64,000 nt of DNA from Xiphydria camelus (lineage: Eukaryota; Arthropoda; Insecta; Hymenoptera; Xiphydriidae): assembly GCA_963678675.1 (NCBI GenBank), contig OY783191.1:23373368-23437367 (forward strand), read 5' to 3'. Of this stretch, positions 31,618 through 43,217 are shown one piece after another. Within the stretch, counting starts at the first letter, position 1; each line of letters begins with the position of its first letter. The position numbers and the translations under genes were made by a program. The notes beneath the pieces are model-generated. The model ran no database searches. It was not told where the DNA came from and worked only from the letters and a program-made list of their open reading frames with translations.

Positions 31618-34146
31618 TTAAGAGTCTGTAGCAAGAGGTAGAACGCAGAGTTTGACGATTGGTCGCTTCAGAATTGAGGACTGCGTTTTGATCGTGACGG
31701 CGCGGACGACGCCATCAGCTCCGGGGTGTACGTCGATCACTTTTGCCAGAGGCCACACCGCTAGCGGTCGATTGTCATCCTTGACGAGGACAATGTCTCC
31801 AATCTTGATGTTAATCTGCCGAGTTCGCCACTTCGAGAGGGATTGTAGGGACTGGAGATATTCCGTGCTCCAGCGCTTCCAAAAATGTTCAGCCATCTGG
31901 CGCTCTTGCTGCCAGCGTGAGAGTCTGTTGAGGGGTACGTCGGCGAGTGAGGGCTCTGGCACGGTGTTTAGTGCTGTGCCAATAAGGAAATGCCCTGGTG
32001 TTAAGACGTCGAGATCAGTTGAGTCGTCCGAGCGCGCGCAGAGAGGTCGTGAGTTCAGCGTGACCATTTTCAAGGGAGTGACCTTTGTTTTCGCGCACTC
32101 AAGTGTCACTTTGACATCGCCGAAGTCGGGATGCACACGAAGGTAAACAACCGCGGCCATCGCGGCCTGCGATGCATCCGAAAATCCGTGAATTTCAATA
32201 TTGAGGTTCGATTCATAGAGTCCCATCCAACGCGATATGGATATGTTCGATGCTCCTTGAAGCTCTTGCAGAAAAACATTCCACCGCGCCGCGAGCGTTT
32301 CCGAGAGCTCTTCATCCCACTCTAGCCCTAGAGTTCACAACTCTTGCAAAAAGATCTTCGCTCGAATTGTAACGGGTGCTAGCCAGCCGAGGGGATCGAA
32401 CAACTCAGCTAATTGAGACAGAACTTTTCTCTTCGTAGGGTGCGAGAGGCTCATGGAGATTTGAGGTGCGAAAGCAAACGAGTCTTCGTCGGGCTTCCAC
32501 ACGAGGCCGAGTGCACGAAAGGTTAGACTTTGGTCGAGGGGAAGATGGCTCGATACTTCCTTCTTTTCTGGAGCTATATCTTCTAAAAGTTCCGAATGAC
32601 TGGCAGTCCACTTTTGTAGATCAAAACCGCCCGCCCTGAGCAGTTGTATGATTTGAGAAATCTTCTCGCGCCCTTGAGTGACGTCCTCGGCTCCGGTAAG
32701 AACAACGTCTACGTAAGTTTCATAAAGTATGGCGTTGCTAGCGAGAGGAAACCGTACACCTTCATCAGCGACGAGCTGATGCAACGAGCGAATTGCCAGA
32801 TATGGAGCGCTTGCGAGGCCGTACGTTACTGTACAGAGTCGATATTCGTTTACTTGAGATTGGTTGTCCTCTCTCCAAAGAATACGCTGCCAATCACGAT
32901 CGTCGTCGTGTACGAGTATCTGTCGATACATCTTTGCAATATCGGAAGAGAAGGCGACCGGATAGCGTCGCCATCGCAGAAGAACATCGGCGAGATCGTT
33001 GAGAATCTTCGGGCCAACGAGAAGATTGTCATTCAGCGACAATCCGAGATTCGTTTTCTGTGATCCATTGAAAACGACGCGTAGTTTCGTCGTTGAACTG
33101 CTTTCACGCACAACGCCATGATGCGGTAAATAAAACGCGCGCGAGATGTCGTGAGGACCATGCACCGCGCGCTGCTTGTGTCCGAGTTCCGCGTATTCGC
33201 GAAGGAATTTCGAGTACGCTTCCTTGAGCGACGAGTCCGTCGTGAATCGCTTCTCCACCCGGGAGAGCATGCACAACGCGCGAGAGTGCAAGTCGCCGAG
33301 AATTGCGTCGCGATTTTTGAAAGGCAAGCGAACTATATACCGACCGGAATTGTCACGCGAAACGGTATCACGAAAATGTTGCTTACATTTGTTTTCTTCT
33401 GGCGAGAGTTGAGTAGGCTTCGTTATTTCTTCCTGACTCCAAAAACGTTGAACGAGTTCGGTTAGTTCATAATCGAGCGAGCATTGGAAGCCTTGAATCG
33501 GAGCGCGATGAGGTTCTGTGTCTTCCAGTGCGACGGAGCCTGATAACACCCAGCCCAGTCGAGTTTCCATCGCGATTGGGGTTATTGGGCCACCTTTGCG
33601 AAGACCTTCGAGAATGACGTGACTGTAAACATCGGCGCCGAGAATGACGTCGACTTTGTTAGGATGCGCGAAGCTTGGATCAGCGAGTTGAAGTTCTCGG
33701 AGATGCGGCCAATCCCCAACGAGCAAACGAAAAGATAGCAAAAACGATGTTAGGCGCGGAAGCACTAGTGCGTCGACTTGACACGAGAACGATGAATCAG
33801 TCCGCGATCGCAGTATAAGAGAAGCTAGACCGCGAGTAACACAGGACTGTTGAGCTCCCACTCCGATCACGGGGATGGTTGCATGGTGACGAGGTAATCG
33901 GAGTTATTGCGAAAGAGATTCGGTAACGAACGAACTCTCCGAACCTTGATCGGGCAGGGCTCTTACTTCGAGAGACTCTCCTGTTTGAGGATGCGAAACT
34001 GTAACGAGCACGGTAGCCAGGAGCACTGGCATTCTCGGAATTATCTTTGGCTGTACTGTGTGACTAACGACGAGGCTTGTTGTGCTTTGTGTTGACGTTT
34101 CGGCTTTCGTTTGCGATGGATTGGTGCTACTTCCGGCGTTCTCGAC
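31618..34146 (-). pseudogene. pol: BEL/Pao pol (protease, RT, integrase tail)
   Basis: The protease region has DQGSESSFV, followed by a TAA at 33,904-33,906. RT contains SDIAKMYRQI and, at the active site, YVDV in place of the family's YVDD, so a catalytic Asp is changed to Val. A TGA at 32,335-32,337 replaces a Trp-like position, but the frame continues through the thumb and start of RNase H (HGFSDASQAAMAAVVYLRV). At ...KVTPLKM it passes straight to the integrase C-terminal part (DVLTPGHFLIG, then WQQERQMAEHFWKRW and the DIVLVKDD tail). The RNase H remainder and the integrase core are thus deleted in frame. Inactive. Confidence 0.85.
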
Positions 34147-35359
34147 TCAAGGACTGTTGTGAAGGAGCGTGTTATGATACCCTTGACATATCTGGCACCG
34201 CCTTCTACTCCGACACTCTTTCATTCGATGAAATCCTAAGCAGTTGAAACACAAGTTTTTTGAAATCACAAAGTCCTTTCGCTCGTTTACCGGTTTTGAT
34301 CTGAACCCTGGACACGATGCAATGTAATGGTTTTCTTTGCGGGAAGCGCACGATTGTTCCTTGGCTTGAGCAGTGTTGGCTTTTGTTGATGTGGAAGATG
34401 CTTTCGATTGCGTTGGAGCTGACTTGCCCTTCGACGCTTGAAGTTGAGCTTGTTCGATGGCTTCAAGCGTGTGAATACGTCCGACGATGAATTTTTCAAG
34501 CTCATCGAAGGTCGCGGGATCGTTATTTTCCCCTACCCGTTTCTCCCAATCTTTTAGAGACTTGGGATCGAGCTTGCGAACCGTCATATGGACCAGTAGA
34601 TGGTCCCACTGATTGATTGGGCTCCCGAGTGCCGCGAGCGTACCGAGGGCTTCCTTTGTGCCTCCGAGCAAACTTGTTAGGCCCGATGAAGCTTCCTGAG
34701 TTAGGCGAGGTATCGAGAATAACGTTGCGAGGTACGAGTCAACAAGGAGTTTCTTGTTTTCGTATCGAGCGGTGAGTGTGTCCCAAGCGCGCGCATAATT
34801 GTCTCCCGAAACCGTGATAATTTTTATTAATTGAGCGGGCTCACCTGTGAGGCACGTCTTTAGGTAGTGTTATTTTTCCACTGCCGAGAGAGACATGTTC
34901 GCATTAACCATGGAGATGAACAGATCGCGAAATTGAGTCCAATCCATAAAATTTTCCATTGAATTTCGGTAAATCGATTTTCGGCAACCGTCGATTTTGA
35001 GTGGCCGTTTGATTTGAATTTGAATCATCGGTCGGAGGGCATTGAGGATTTAACTTACTAAGCGTGTTCTTCATTTCGGTTTTCGAATCGAAGAAGCCTT
35101 CTTCGCACAAGGAATAGATGTCATCTTGAAAATAGTCACTCTCAGAGAGCACTTCCCCTCCTTTGGTGTGCTTTGCTACGTTGAGCCTCTCGTGATTTTC
35201 TTGAAACTTTGCCCAATTGGTTTCGAGTGTTTCGAGACGACTTTTCACGCGCGAGATTGTCATGTCCTTGGGTCCTGCTTTCCTTAAATTTGCCACTGCT
35301 CGTTGCACTAGACCATACAGCTGCATTTGCCGCTCGAGTAGAGCTTCCACTGCCGTCAT
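34147..35359 (-). pseudogene. gag: BEL/Pao gag
   Basis: Starts at ATG 35,357-35,359 (MTAVEALLERQMQLYGLVQR). A frameshift lies near 34,955, then a TAA at 34,870-34,872 and a TGA at 34,147-34,149, after which the same frame would run into protease. Zinc knuckles: CFNCLGFHRMKEC and CQICQGYHNTLLH. Order and knuckles are standard for BEL gag. The gag-pol in one frame is as expected for the family. Confidence 0.8.
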
Positions 35360-35365
35360 TGTTCG

Positions 35366-35520
35366 CTACACTTTTGAACGAACACGAGAGAACGAGAAAA
35401 CGAGATCTGAATCGACTTCGCAACAACTTTTACACGCGACGATTCACTTTTGAACGAACACGAGAGAACAAGAAAACGAGGTCTGAATCGACTTCGCAAC
35501 AACCTTTACACGCGACGACG
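35366..35520 (-). repeat. Tandem duplication in BEL leader
   Basis: Two ~83-bp copies containing TTTTGAACGAACACGAGAGA and ACTTCGCAACAAC lie just upstream of the gag start, in the untranslated leader. Short frames on the plus strand come from this repeat. Confidence 0.8.
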
Positions 35521-35627
35521 TAAAGCTCTGCAGCGGACTAACTGATCACTTTCGCGAAACCTTGCTCCGTTTTTATTTTTACGTCGCGATTACCCGACGC
35601 GAATCCGCTTCGAAGGACCAAAAAATA

Positions 35628-35913
35628 TGTTATGTGTTTAGCGTATTAAGCGATTAGCGATTGGAGCAAGATTGAGAGAATGCAGAAAAGCGGGGAAAGA
35701 GAAATGAATTGAGCCGCGTGTAACGTACGAAATTCGAGAATCACGTTTATTGATATCACCCTAGCGGATTGTATTCGACGACTGACAATAGCTCGTCGTT
35801 CGTCCGAGCTCGGGCCTCGAGGTGGGAGGCGACGAGATAGAAAAAACGAGAGTCGGTAAGCGCGATATTACCGACGTGATTATTTAAAGTTTTGTTTCTC
35901 TTTTGCCGGAACA
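35628..35913 (-). repeat. BEL/Pao 5' LTR
   Basis: 286 bp, TG..CA ended, partner of 31,259-31,540. On the minus strand it starts TGTTCCGGCAAAAGAG. Confidence 0.9.
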
Positions 35914-36461
35914 CTGAGAATAAACAACTCCGAATTTCATTTATCACGCCGGAACAGCTGTCAAAACGACCAAATGTCATGCGCAATACGTACTTCTTAC
36001 TACCAACCTAAAAATAATTTTAGATGGCCAACGCGTATACTTGGAATAGTTATTCCAGGCAAACTTGGAGCTGGTAAAATGCCTGCGCTTTATACCAGGT
36101 ATAAAGAAGAGTATAACTTTACCCCCCCCCCCCCCCCCGCCCCCTTCAAAACATCGACGATGTGTGATAGCACGAATTAATAACATAACTCCCTTTCCAA
36201 AGTAATCATGTAACAACTTACGAATCACCAAAGATAATGAAAAAATTATGATAAAAAAATTATGAAATCATTACCGCCAAATTAATGAAAGCAAGTGTGT
36301 CGTCAAGGTATGTTGCGTTAATGAGAGAAATAATACCTACATAATTCCATACAATGGTTAACTGTGAATATATTCTCAGTTTCAGTGGAACTTAGTTTTT
36401 TTTTCTTCTATATTGTTTTTAGTCTCTGTAGCAAAGTTTACCATTGTATGGAATTATATAC

Positions 36462-36671
36462 TGTGAGATTATGCTCGTTGGCGCCATCTCCCGGTCTCTC
36501 GTTATCACTATGTGGTGTGTACGCCTACGCGTATTCATTAGACGCTGCGCGTTACGTAACAGTAGAATACACATGAGTGCTGCTTCTTGAAATAAAAGAT
36601 ATTCGTTAACCATATAAATCACAGTGAGAATCATTGATATCCACGACCCCCCCCCCCCCCCAAACCCTTCA
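36462..36671 (+). repeat. Copia 5' LTR
   Basis: 210 bp, contains a 15-C run (36,647-36,661) near its end and AATAAAAG near 36,590. Partner of 50,298-50,497. Confidence 0.9.
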
Positions 36672-36702
36672 GGTTATGGGCCCTCTAGCGCTTCCACTGC
36701 GC
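36672..36702 (+). promoter_or_regulatory. Copia primer-binding site, initiator tRNA-Met type
   Basis: GGTTATGGGCCC directly after the LTR is complementary to the anticodon region of initiator tRNA-Met, the half-tRNA primer known for Drosophila copia. Five bases later CGCTTCCACTGCGC is complementary to the D-arm of the same tRNA. Two matching blocks of 12 and 14 nt suggest a longer pairing than the usual site. Confidence 0.75.
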
Positions 36703-36748
36703 ATATAAAAAAATCAAAGTGATAAGTGGAAAAATAAAATAAAACTCT

Positions 36749-37892
36749 ATGAGAACTTCAACACGCGGCGGTGGAGAGGTTAAGACAATGGACGGGAACG
36801 GAGAAGACGGTATGAATCGAAATATACACGAAAAGCGAGAAAATCCTGAAGATTCAGAAAACAGTGATAAAAGGTTTAATGAGCTCTGCGAAACCCTGGT
36901 AGAGGATTTTGGTCTAGATTTGTCAGAAAAATCAGAAGATATTACACTGGAACTGGGCAAAAGAGGGATCAAAATAAAACAAGGAGAATCCACTCAAAAT
37001 ACAATAGGTAAGAGTGATAGAAAAGAGTGAAAGTACTTGTATTAAGTGCATTTTGTGAATACAGGCTAGCATGTACCACAGTTTAAAATGCCAAATATGA
37101 AATAAGTAAATATGTACATAATTAAAAATACTCTGGTGCGGCTGGAGCGTGTACTGAAGTTCAGACATCACAATCCAGTCGTATAGGATATTCAGGAGGG
37201 GATTTTAAAGTTTAGAGAGTCTCCGAACGTGTATTCGTCCGGCGACTGGTTACACTAAAGTTTAGGCATCTGGTCAAAGGAAAATCAGACGTTGGTTTTT
37301 AACAATTAATTCATTAATTTTAACATATGTACCACACAGGTAAGAGTTATATGTCAGAACGAGAGTAGAACGCACTGATGCAGTGGTTCGAGAAAAAGGA
37401 ATTGGCAAATGAACCAACAGTCTTGCCAAAAAGGCCTCCAGAGGGCATTCCACCAAGTGGCGGAAAAGATGAAAAGAGTGTTAAAGATAAAGAGAGCAAG
37501 AGTGAAGTAACTAAGAGTGACGAGGGAAAAAGTGTGAATGAGGGCCACTTGTCACTGGTGGAGGCAACAAACAAAGATATAAAGAAACCTAAGATTACAA
37601 GTATTGTACTAAGCAATACAAATCTAAATCCTTTCAAATACGTTGCAAATCCTTATAATAAGGATTCGAAAAGTAAATAAAAACAAAATCTTACGGTTGA
37701 AGAGAGACTTGATAAACAAGAGAGATTAATGAGTGAAGTAATATCAAAAGTTCAAAATTGTTTTACAGCTGTTACTCAGTCATTAGAAAAGACAGGTCAA
37801 AGTCTGCAAACGAATGAAGGAAGATTTAAAAATCTGGAAGAAAATATGGAACAGATTATACAAATGATGACTGATGCTTGTGAAAGAGAGGA
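36749..37892 (+). pseudogene. gag: Copia gag, 5' part
   Basis: Open pieces 36,749-37,015 and 37,348-37,892 are acidic/lysine-rich, as in the N-terminal region of copia-type Gag, with a predicted coiled stretch (ERLDKQERLMSEVISKVQNC). Between them lies a 332-bp insertion with the 10-bp AGGTAAGAGT on each side. When it is skipped, the frame is kept apart from a TAG at about 37,366; another stop (TAA) is at 37,678-37,680. The frame breaks off at 37,892 in the 7.25-kb repeat block and resumes at 45,148. Confidence 0.6.
37016..37347. mobile_element. 332-bp insertion in copia gag
   Basis: AGGTAAGAGT is present at 37,006-37,015 and 37,338-37,347. Removing one copy plus the sequence between restores the gag phase. 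The insert has no inverted ends that I can see. Alternatively it is an intron-like segment, since GGTAAG and CACACAG look like splice sites. Confidence 0.4.
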
Positions 37893-38690
37893 CCCCCACA
37901 AAAACAGATTCTCTGTAAAAAAAGGCGGCATGTTCATTCAGTGCTAACAAAAATTGATACCTACGTAAAATACTCTCCAAAAAAGATTTGAAATCAATTA
38001 AGATCGCCATGTTCCAGATTTATATATAAAAAGTAAAAGGCATCATTTGAAAGGAAAATTATTGTAAATCAAGTTACTAAAAAATTGAACTAAAGAATTT
38101 ATTTTAAAAATTGTAATAAAAAAGAACTTGCCGCGTTTAAGTTTTCATCTTTTGTCCACTATACCGAATAATTGGTAGTACTTGGACGGTGCTAGAGTAA
38201 TTCATAAATTGCACTGCCGAAGTCAATTCAGAGAAATTCAAAAGGCCCCCGCCTGATTGGTTTCCCGTGCGACATTCGGTATACTGGTGGTATCATATAA
38301 GTGTATGAATTTATTTAAAATCTCATAAGTGCATAAACATCGAGTATAATTCTGTCTGAATTTTTTATTTTGAAGGAAAAAAACGCGGCGTTCTTTTTTA
38401 TTAAAATTTTTTTAATAAATTCTTTAGTCGAATTTTTTAGTAGCTTGATTTACAATAATTTTCCTTTCAAATGATGCCTTTTACTTTTTATATATAAATC
38501 TGGAACATGGCGATCTTAATTGATTTCAAATCTTTTTTGGAGAGTATTTTACGTAGGTATCAATTTTTGTTAGCACTGAATGAACATGCCGCCTTTTTTT
38601 TTACAGAGAATCTGTTTTTGTGGGGGGATTTCATTACTTTTTGGAATTTATTCATGAGGAGAATACGTACATGTAGAAGAATAGCTTTCT
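37893..38690. repeat. Block S copy 3, with MITE in loop
   Basis: Arms 37,893-38,135 and 38,390-38,640 as in copy 1, but no AG array. A 116-bp MITE (38,164-38,279) is in the loop. The left end is truncated against copia gag. From 38,690 to 38,950 no match or gene is seen. Confidence 0.75.
38164..38279. mobile_element. Short MITE, CCGAAT tips
   Basis: Tips CCGAATAATTGG and CCGAATGTCG (inverted), flanked by TA 38,162-38,163 and 38,280-38,281. S copies 1 and 2 keep the empty site CCACTATATACTGG. The same insertion, inverted with its host, is at 60,771-60,887. Confidence 0.8.
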
Positions 38691-38950
38691 ATTACCACAA
38701 AATTAAAGTCTCACATTTTATACCGATACGAGCCAATTAATTATAACCACTTACTTACTTTTGATTTATTCTCGTGATATTTTGAAAGGGATTTATAGAC
38801 TAGAGAGCCCTTATATTTTTCATTTTGCCTTAGTATTTTGGAGAAATAAAACATATACCGCTTTCGAATTTACAGGCCATCGGATTTTTCTTACATTTTG
38901 GTCGTCTACAGAAATCCATGAAGACGTTTTACCTTCAACTCTCTAAGTAT

Positions 38951-39140
38951 AATCTTCCAATGACCATGACGAATTGTTTCATCACATGTAAAGATACCAC
39001 TTATGACAGTATAGGTACATGTTGTTACATATATTAACTCGAGACGTTGGAATAGTTTTAAGAAATCCTTTTGCATGCACCGCTGAAATTTCGCCCTTAG
39101 TCATAAATAAATTTAATGTAATTATTACTACATCATTTAC
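38951..39140. repeat. Uninterrupted copy of U's insertion site
   Basis: Joins the sequences found at 12,510-12,577 and 14,755-14,880, across CAGTATAGG. It shows the state before palindrome U inserted. Confidence 0.8.
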
Positions 39141-39249
39141 AGCTTCGATGCTGACCTTACGACTCATTTCAATCCGAGTAGAACATTCATTGCAAATATC
39201 ATCATAAACATGCCAATGCGAATAAAAATCATCTATTAACTGTTGCAGA

Positions 39250-39358
39250 TCAAGTATTCCGTTGTGGTGGGGGTCCTGATTGGTCTACTCGCAAAGATGC
39301 ATATACGTTTCTTAGCGAGTAGACCAATCAGGACCCCCGCCGCAACGGAATACTTGAA
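39250..39358. repeat. Perfect-arm hairpin
   Basis: About 45-bp arms (CAAGTATTCCGTTGTGGTGG ... inverse) around a short loop with ATGCATAT. The segment CCTGATTGGTCT recurs once more right after (39,359). No target duplication seen. Confidence 0.75.
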
Positions 39359-39519
39359 CCTGATTGGTCTCTTCGCTGAGTTGCGTGCACGCAAAGATAC
39401 GAGTGACTCGAGAAAGGCCCCCCTGATCTCCCGGTAGCTGTCAAATCATGCATGTAACCTCAAAATCAAGTGTACAAGTGATAAGATAATTATTCGGGTT
39501 CCTTCGGTGAGTTTCCCCA

Positions 39520-42500
39520 AGTGTTTAAAGTAGTTACTCCATTATTGTAATCCAATTTTATTGTATCCCTTATTTTTTCTTTATCGATATAGTCCCTCTT
39601 TCGTATTATACTATTCCAAGTTCGAATTTATATACCGACCTGTCAAACGTGAAGTGTACATGTACCTCACTTTTATCTCATTAAGTATTACTGCAGACTC
39701 TGACATGTCATCTCGTACAGGTGCAACCGAAGAGGACCTAGCTCGTGTCCTGTCCGTAATAAGATGACTCGATGGACATCAGAGAATATCAGACTTGTCA
39801 CCGAGCGCCTATTACCCGCGGTACATTTATTGCAATATGCGCTTTTCGTTTCAATTATTCCTGCTTTAAATAACTCACTTCTTTTAAAGTATTTACCTTG
39901 TACAAACTGTTCATCGTAGGGGGCAGCGATCAATAATTGTGACTAATCGTAGACAAATTATTCCTGCGATGACATTCCAGTTGCAAGCATACACTAGCAA
40001 GTCAGCTTAAAGCATCCGATGTTTAGTATTAACTTTACCTCTTTTGGAACACCCATCACCTGAGCATAATCACGATTACGTTAATGTTAATCGCAGAATA
40101 GACCGTGAGCTCGGGCACATTATCGCAGTAGTAGTTCGGTACACCGAATTGCTTTTTAGTTTTAATAGACGAACTTGTCTACGACGAGTCGCTATTATCA
40201 ATCGCTGCCACCTACCACAAACAGTTCAAAAAAGGTTATTAGCTTGAAAGAAGTAAAAGTTATTTAACGCTGGAATAGTTAAAAGGAGAAACGCGTATTG
40301 AAATTAATGTACCGTGGGATATAGGCGCTCGGTGACAAGTCTGACATTCTCCAATGTCCATCGAGTCATCTTTTTGTGGACAGGACACGAACTAGATCCT
40401 CTTCGGTTGCACCTGTACGAGATGACAAGTCAAAAAATCATGAGTCTTCATGAAAATCTTCTTACCTACTCGTTCTGCAGTAATACTTAATGAAATAAAA
40501 GTGAGGTACATGTACACTTCACGTTTGACAGGGCGGTATATAAATTCGAACTTGGGATAGTATAATACGAAAGAGGAAATATATATCGATAAAGAAAAAA
40601 TAATAATAAAGTAGTTACTACATTACTGTAATCCAATTCCATTGTATCCCTTATTTTTCTGCCGTGACTGATTGTTGATAGTGAATAAAAATTAAATTTA
40701 TTGGCTGATCCATCCACTATCAACAATCAAAGTCGTGGCAGAAAAATAAGGGATACACAATGGAATTGGATTACAATAATGGAGTAAATACTTTATTATT
40801 ATTTTTTCTTTATTTATATATTTCCTCTTTGGTATTATACTATCACAAGTTCAAATTTATATACCGACCTGTCAAGCGTGAAATGTACATGTACCTCACT
40901 TTTATTTCATCTCTTCTTCGCCTCTGGTATAATCATTTACATCCCACAAAGCACGTTTTTGCAAGTAACTTTTCTGTAACATTCCTGCGATATTTTGCAA
41001 TATTCGTGAATACTACCGTATGTTAGAAATATATATTTCTTGGTAAATTCGCGAATGTTGCAAAATATCATAGAAACATTTCGGAATCATTACATCGAAA
41101 GATTTCCTCGATAAGATTGTACTTGTCAGAGCTGAATTATATGGGGTTTTTATACTTATTTTAGGAGGTCCCAGAAGAATACAGATGCAGCATAATATAG
41201 GTCTGTGCTAGAAAGAATAAGGAAACACCTTCGACGAGCATTCGGGCTGTGGCAAAAGAGGTTAGAATCAGCAGATCATGGTAGGGAGGATATTGAAGGA
41301 TGAACGCACGTCCATGCACTCGAAGCAGCAGATCTAACCCACCGAATAAACTAATGCAGCTGGTTCTTGGAACAACAAGTGGACGATCCCTCGTTCAAAA
41401 GAAACCCCCTCGGGTTCGCACATGATTTGGAGTCCTTCTGGGTGGAATTCAATAGCAGTACGTTTATTTCTGTAGCAAATTATATATAACACAATTATAT
41501 TCAGTATTTCACTATTTAAAATATACCCAACTTACTCTACATAGAAATTAAGAAACTATATTATTCTGAGTTAACTAATTCTATAGATAATAATGACAGA
41601 ATTACTAAAAGTGTTATATTTCATCTTTCGTATTATACTATCACACACAAGTTCAAATTTATATACCGACCTGTTAAAAGTGAAGTGTAAATGTACCTCA
41701 CTTCTATTTCATCTTTTCTTCAACTCTGGTGTAACGAACGTCAATGAGGAATCACTGATATCGATTAGGGTTCGAGGGTTATTCCTCATTCTTTCTAGGA
41801 CAGAGCATCGATATTTTGCTGCACCTTTATTCCTCTGGGACTTCCTAAAATAATTAATAATTAATAATAATGCGAACCCGAGGGGATTTCTTTCGAACAA
41901 GGGATCATCCACTTGTTGTGTTTCAAGAACCAGTTGCATTAGTTCATTCGGCGAGCTGGATCTGCTATCTCGAGTGCATGGACGTGTGCCACTTTAAATG
42001 GATATTTTGTAATATCCATTGTTACATCAGAGGCGAAGAAGAGATGAAATAGAAGTGAGGTAGATGTACACTTCACGTTTGAGAGGTTGGTATATAAATT
42101 GGAACTTCTGATAGTATAATACGAAAGAGGAAATACATCGATAAAGAAAAAATAATAATAAAGTAGTTACTACATTATTGTAATCCAATTCTATTGTATC
42201 CTTTATTTTTCTGCCACAACTTTGATTGTTGATAGTAGATGGATCAACCAATAAATTTGATTTTTCTTCACTATCAACGATCAAAGTCGTGGCAGAAAAG
42301 TAAGGGATACAATGGAATTAGATTACAATAATGTAGTAACTACTTTATTATTATTTTTCCTTTATCGATATATTTCCTCTTTCGTATTATACTATCAGAA
42401 GTTCCAATTTATATACCAACCTATCAAACGTGAAATGTACATGTACCTCACTTCTATTTAATCTCTTCTTCGCCTCTGATGTAACGATGGAAATTACAAA
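39520..42500. repeat. Alternating V/T inverted-repeat array with mariner relics
   Basis: The V arm occurs as + (39,530-39,675), - (40,495-40,640), + (40,735-40,925), - (42,015-42,245), + (42,275-42,495). Block T copy 2 (39,684-40,489) fills the first pair. Mariner-type relics lie at 41,100-41,430 and 41,720-41,990. Any V arm can pair with its neighbour on either side, so several alternative hairpins are possible. Confidence 0.75.
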
Positions 42501-43217
42501 AAATATCCATTTAAAGTGGCACATGTCCATGCACTCGAGACAGTAGATCCAGCTCGCCAAATGAACTAATGCAACTGGTTCTTGGAAAAACAAGTGGATG
42601 ATCCTTCGTTCGAAAGAAATCCCCTCGGGTTCGCATACGATCTGTAACAAATTGTAAATAACAATCATATGGGGTTTTTATAATTATTTTAAGAAGTCCC
42701 AGAAGAAAACAGGTGCAGTAAAATATCGATGCTGTGCTAGAAAGAATAAGGAATAACCCTCGAACCCTAATCGGTATCGGTGATTCCTCATTGACTGTCG
42801 TTACAATGGAGACGAAGAACAGATGAAATAGAAGTGAGGTACATGTACACTTCAGGTTTGACAGGTCGGTGTGTAAATTGGAACTTGTAATAGTACGAAA
42901 GAGGAAATATATCGATAGAGAAAAAATAATGATAAAGTAATTACTTGATTGTGTGTTGTGATACAATTCCATTGCATCTCCTATTTTTCTCCCACGGCTT
43001 TGATTGTGACAGAGAAGAAAAGCCATCAATTCGTCTCGTGCTCGCATGACGCTGAAACAAAAAATAGAATTATCACAAAGATAATTGTCCTTCCATCGAA
43101 AGTGAGGTTAAAGCTGTCAGATGGCAATTAAACTTATCTGATGGTAATTCTTCTGAGATACTGCCGTCTCCTTTCCTGCTCTTTATGCACAGGCAACCAG
43201 AGAAACACAGCACTGCC
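42501..43217. repeat. Mariner relic and start of block X copy 3
   Basis: 42,520-42,640 (+) and 42,700-42,800 (-) repeat the scrambled mariner pieces seen at 16,376-16,700; 42,800-43,217 matches 16,680-17,079. X is then cut at TG by E4. Confidence 0.7.

Larger units (their letters stand above)
31259..35913 (-). mobile_element. BEL/Pao LTR retrotransposon, internally deleted
   Basis: Two LTRs (31,259-31,540 and 35,628-35,913, TGTT...AACA, few differences) are flanked by GTGAG / CTGAG. On the minus strand the gag-pol frame reads from 35,359 to 31,618. A purine run (GGCAAGGCGGGCGGGA) adjoins the 3' LTR. The primer site begins TGGTCCTTCGAAGCGG a few bases inside the 5' LTR. RNase H and the integrase core are missing. 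The ~270-bp leader (35,360-35,627) contains an ~83-bp direct repeat. Confidence 0.9.
31071..36120 (-). mobile_element. Second Harbinger relic, split by BEL/Pao element
   Basis: Minus-strand pieces 36,120-35,914 and 31,258-31,071 join into one Harbinger 5' region like that at 20,665-21,003. It has GTTTTACCA-type sub-terminal repeats, then ACCTAACTTTTTGT, then exon 1 (ELIDVPVLESLSDDDIDVLP, 31,180-31,078). Its donor is lost (CAGTAAATA). The BEL element lies between at a 5-bp target (GTGAG/CTGAG). Confidence 0.65.

Noticed and set aside
31652..32146. 164-codon plus-strand frame
   Set aside because: Antisense shadow of the BEL integrase tail.
37338..37347. Reading the 332-bp gag segment as a certain intron
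   Set aside because: Splice-like edges coincide with a 10-bp direct repeat, so insertion explains it at least as well.
42511..43047. 178-codon minus-strand frame
   Set aside because: Copy of the same repeat mosaic as 16,238-16,924; only a short mariner-like piece is recognisable.
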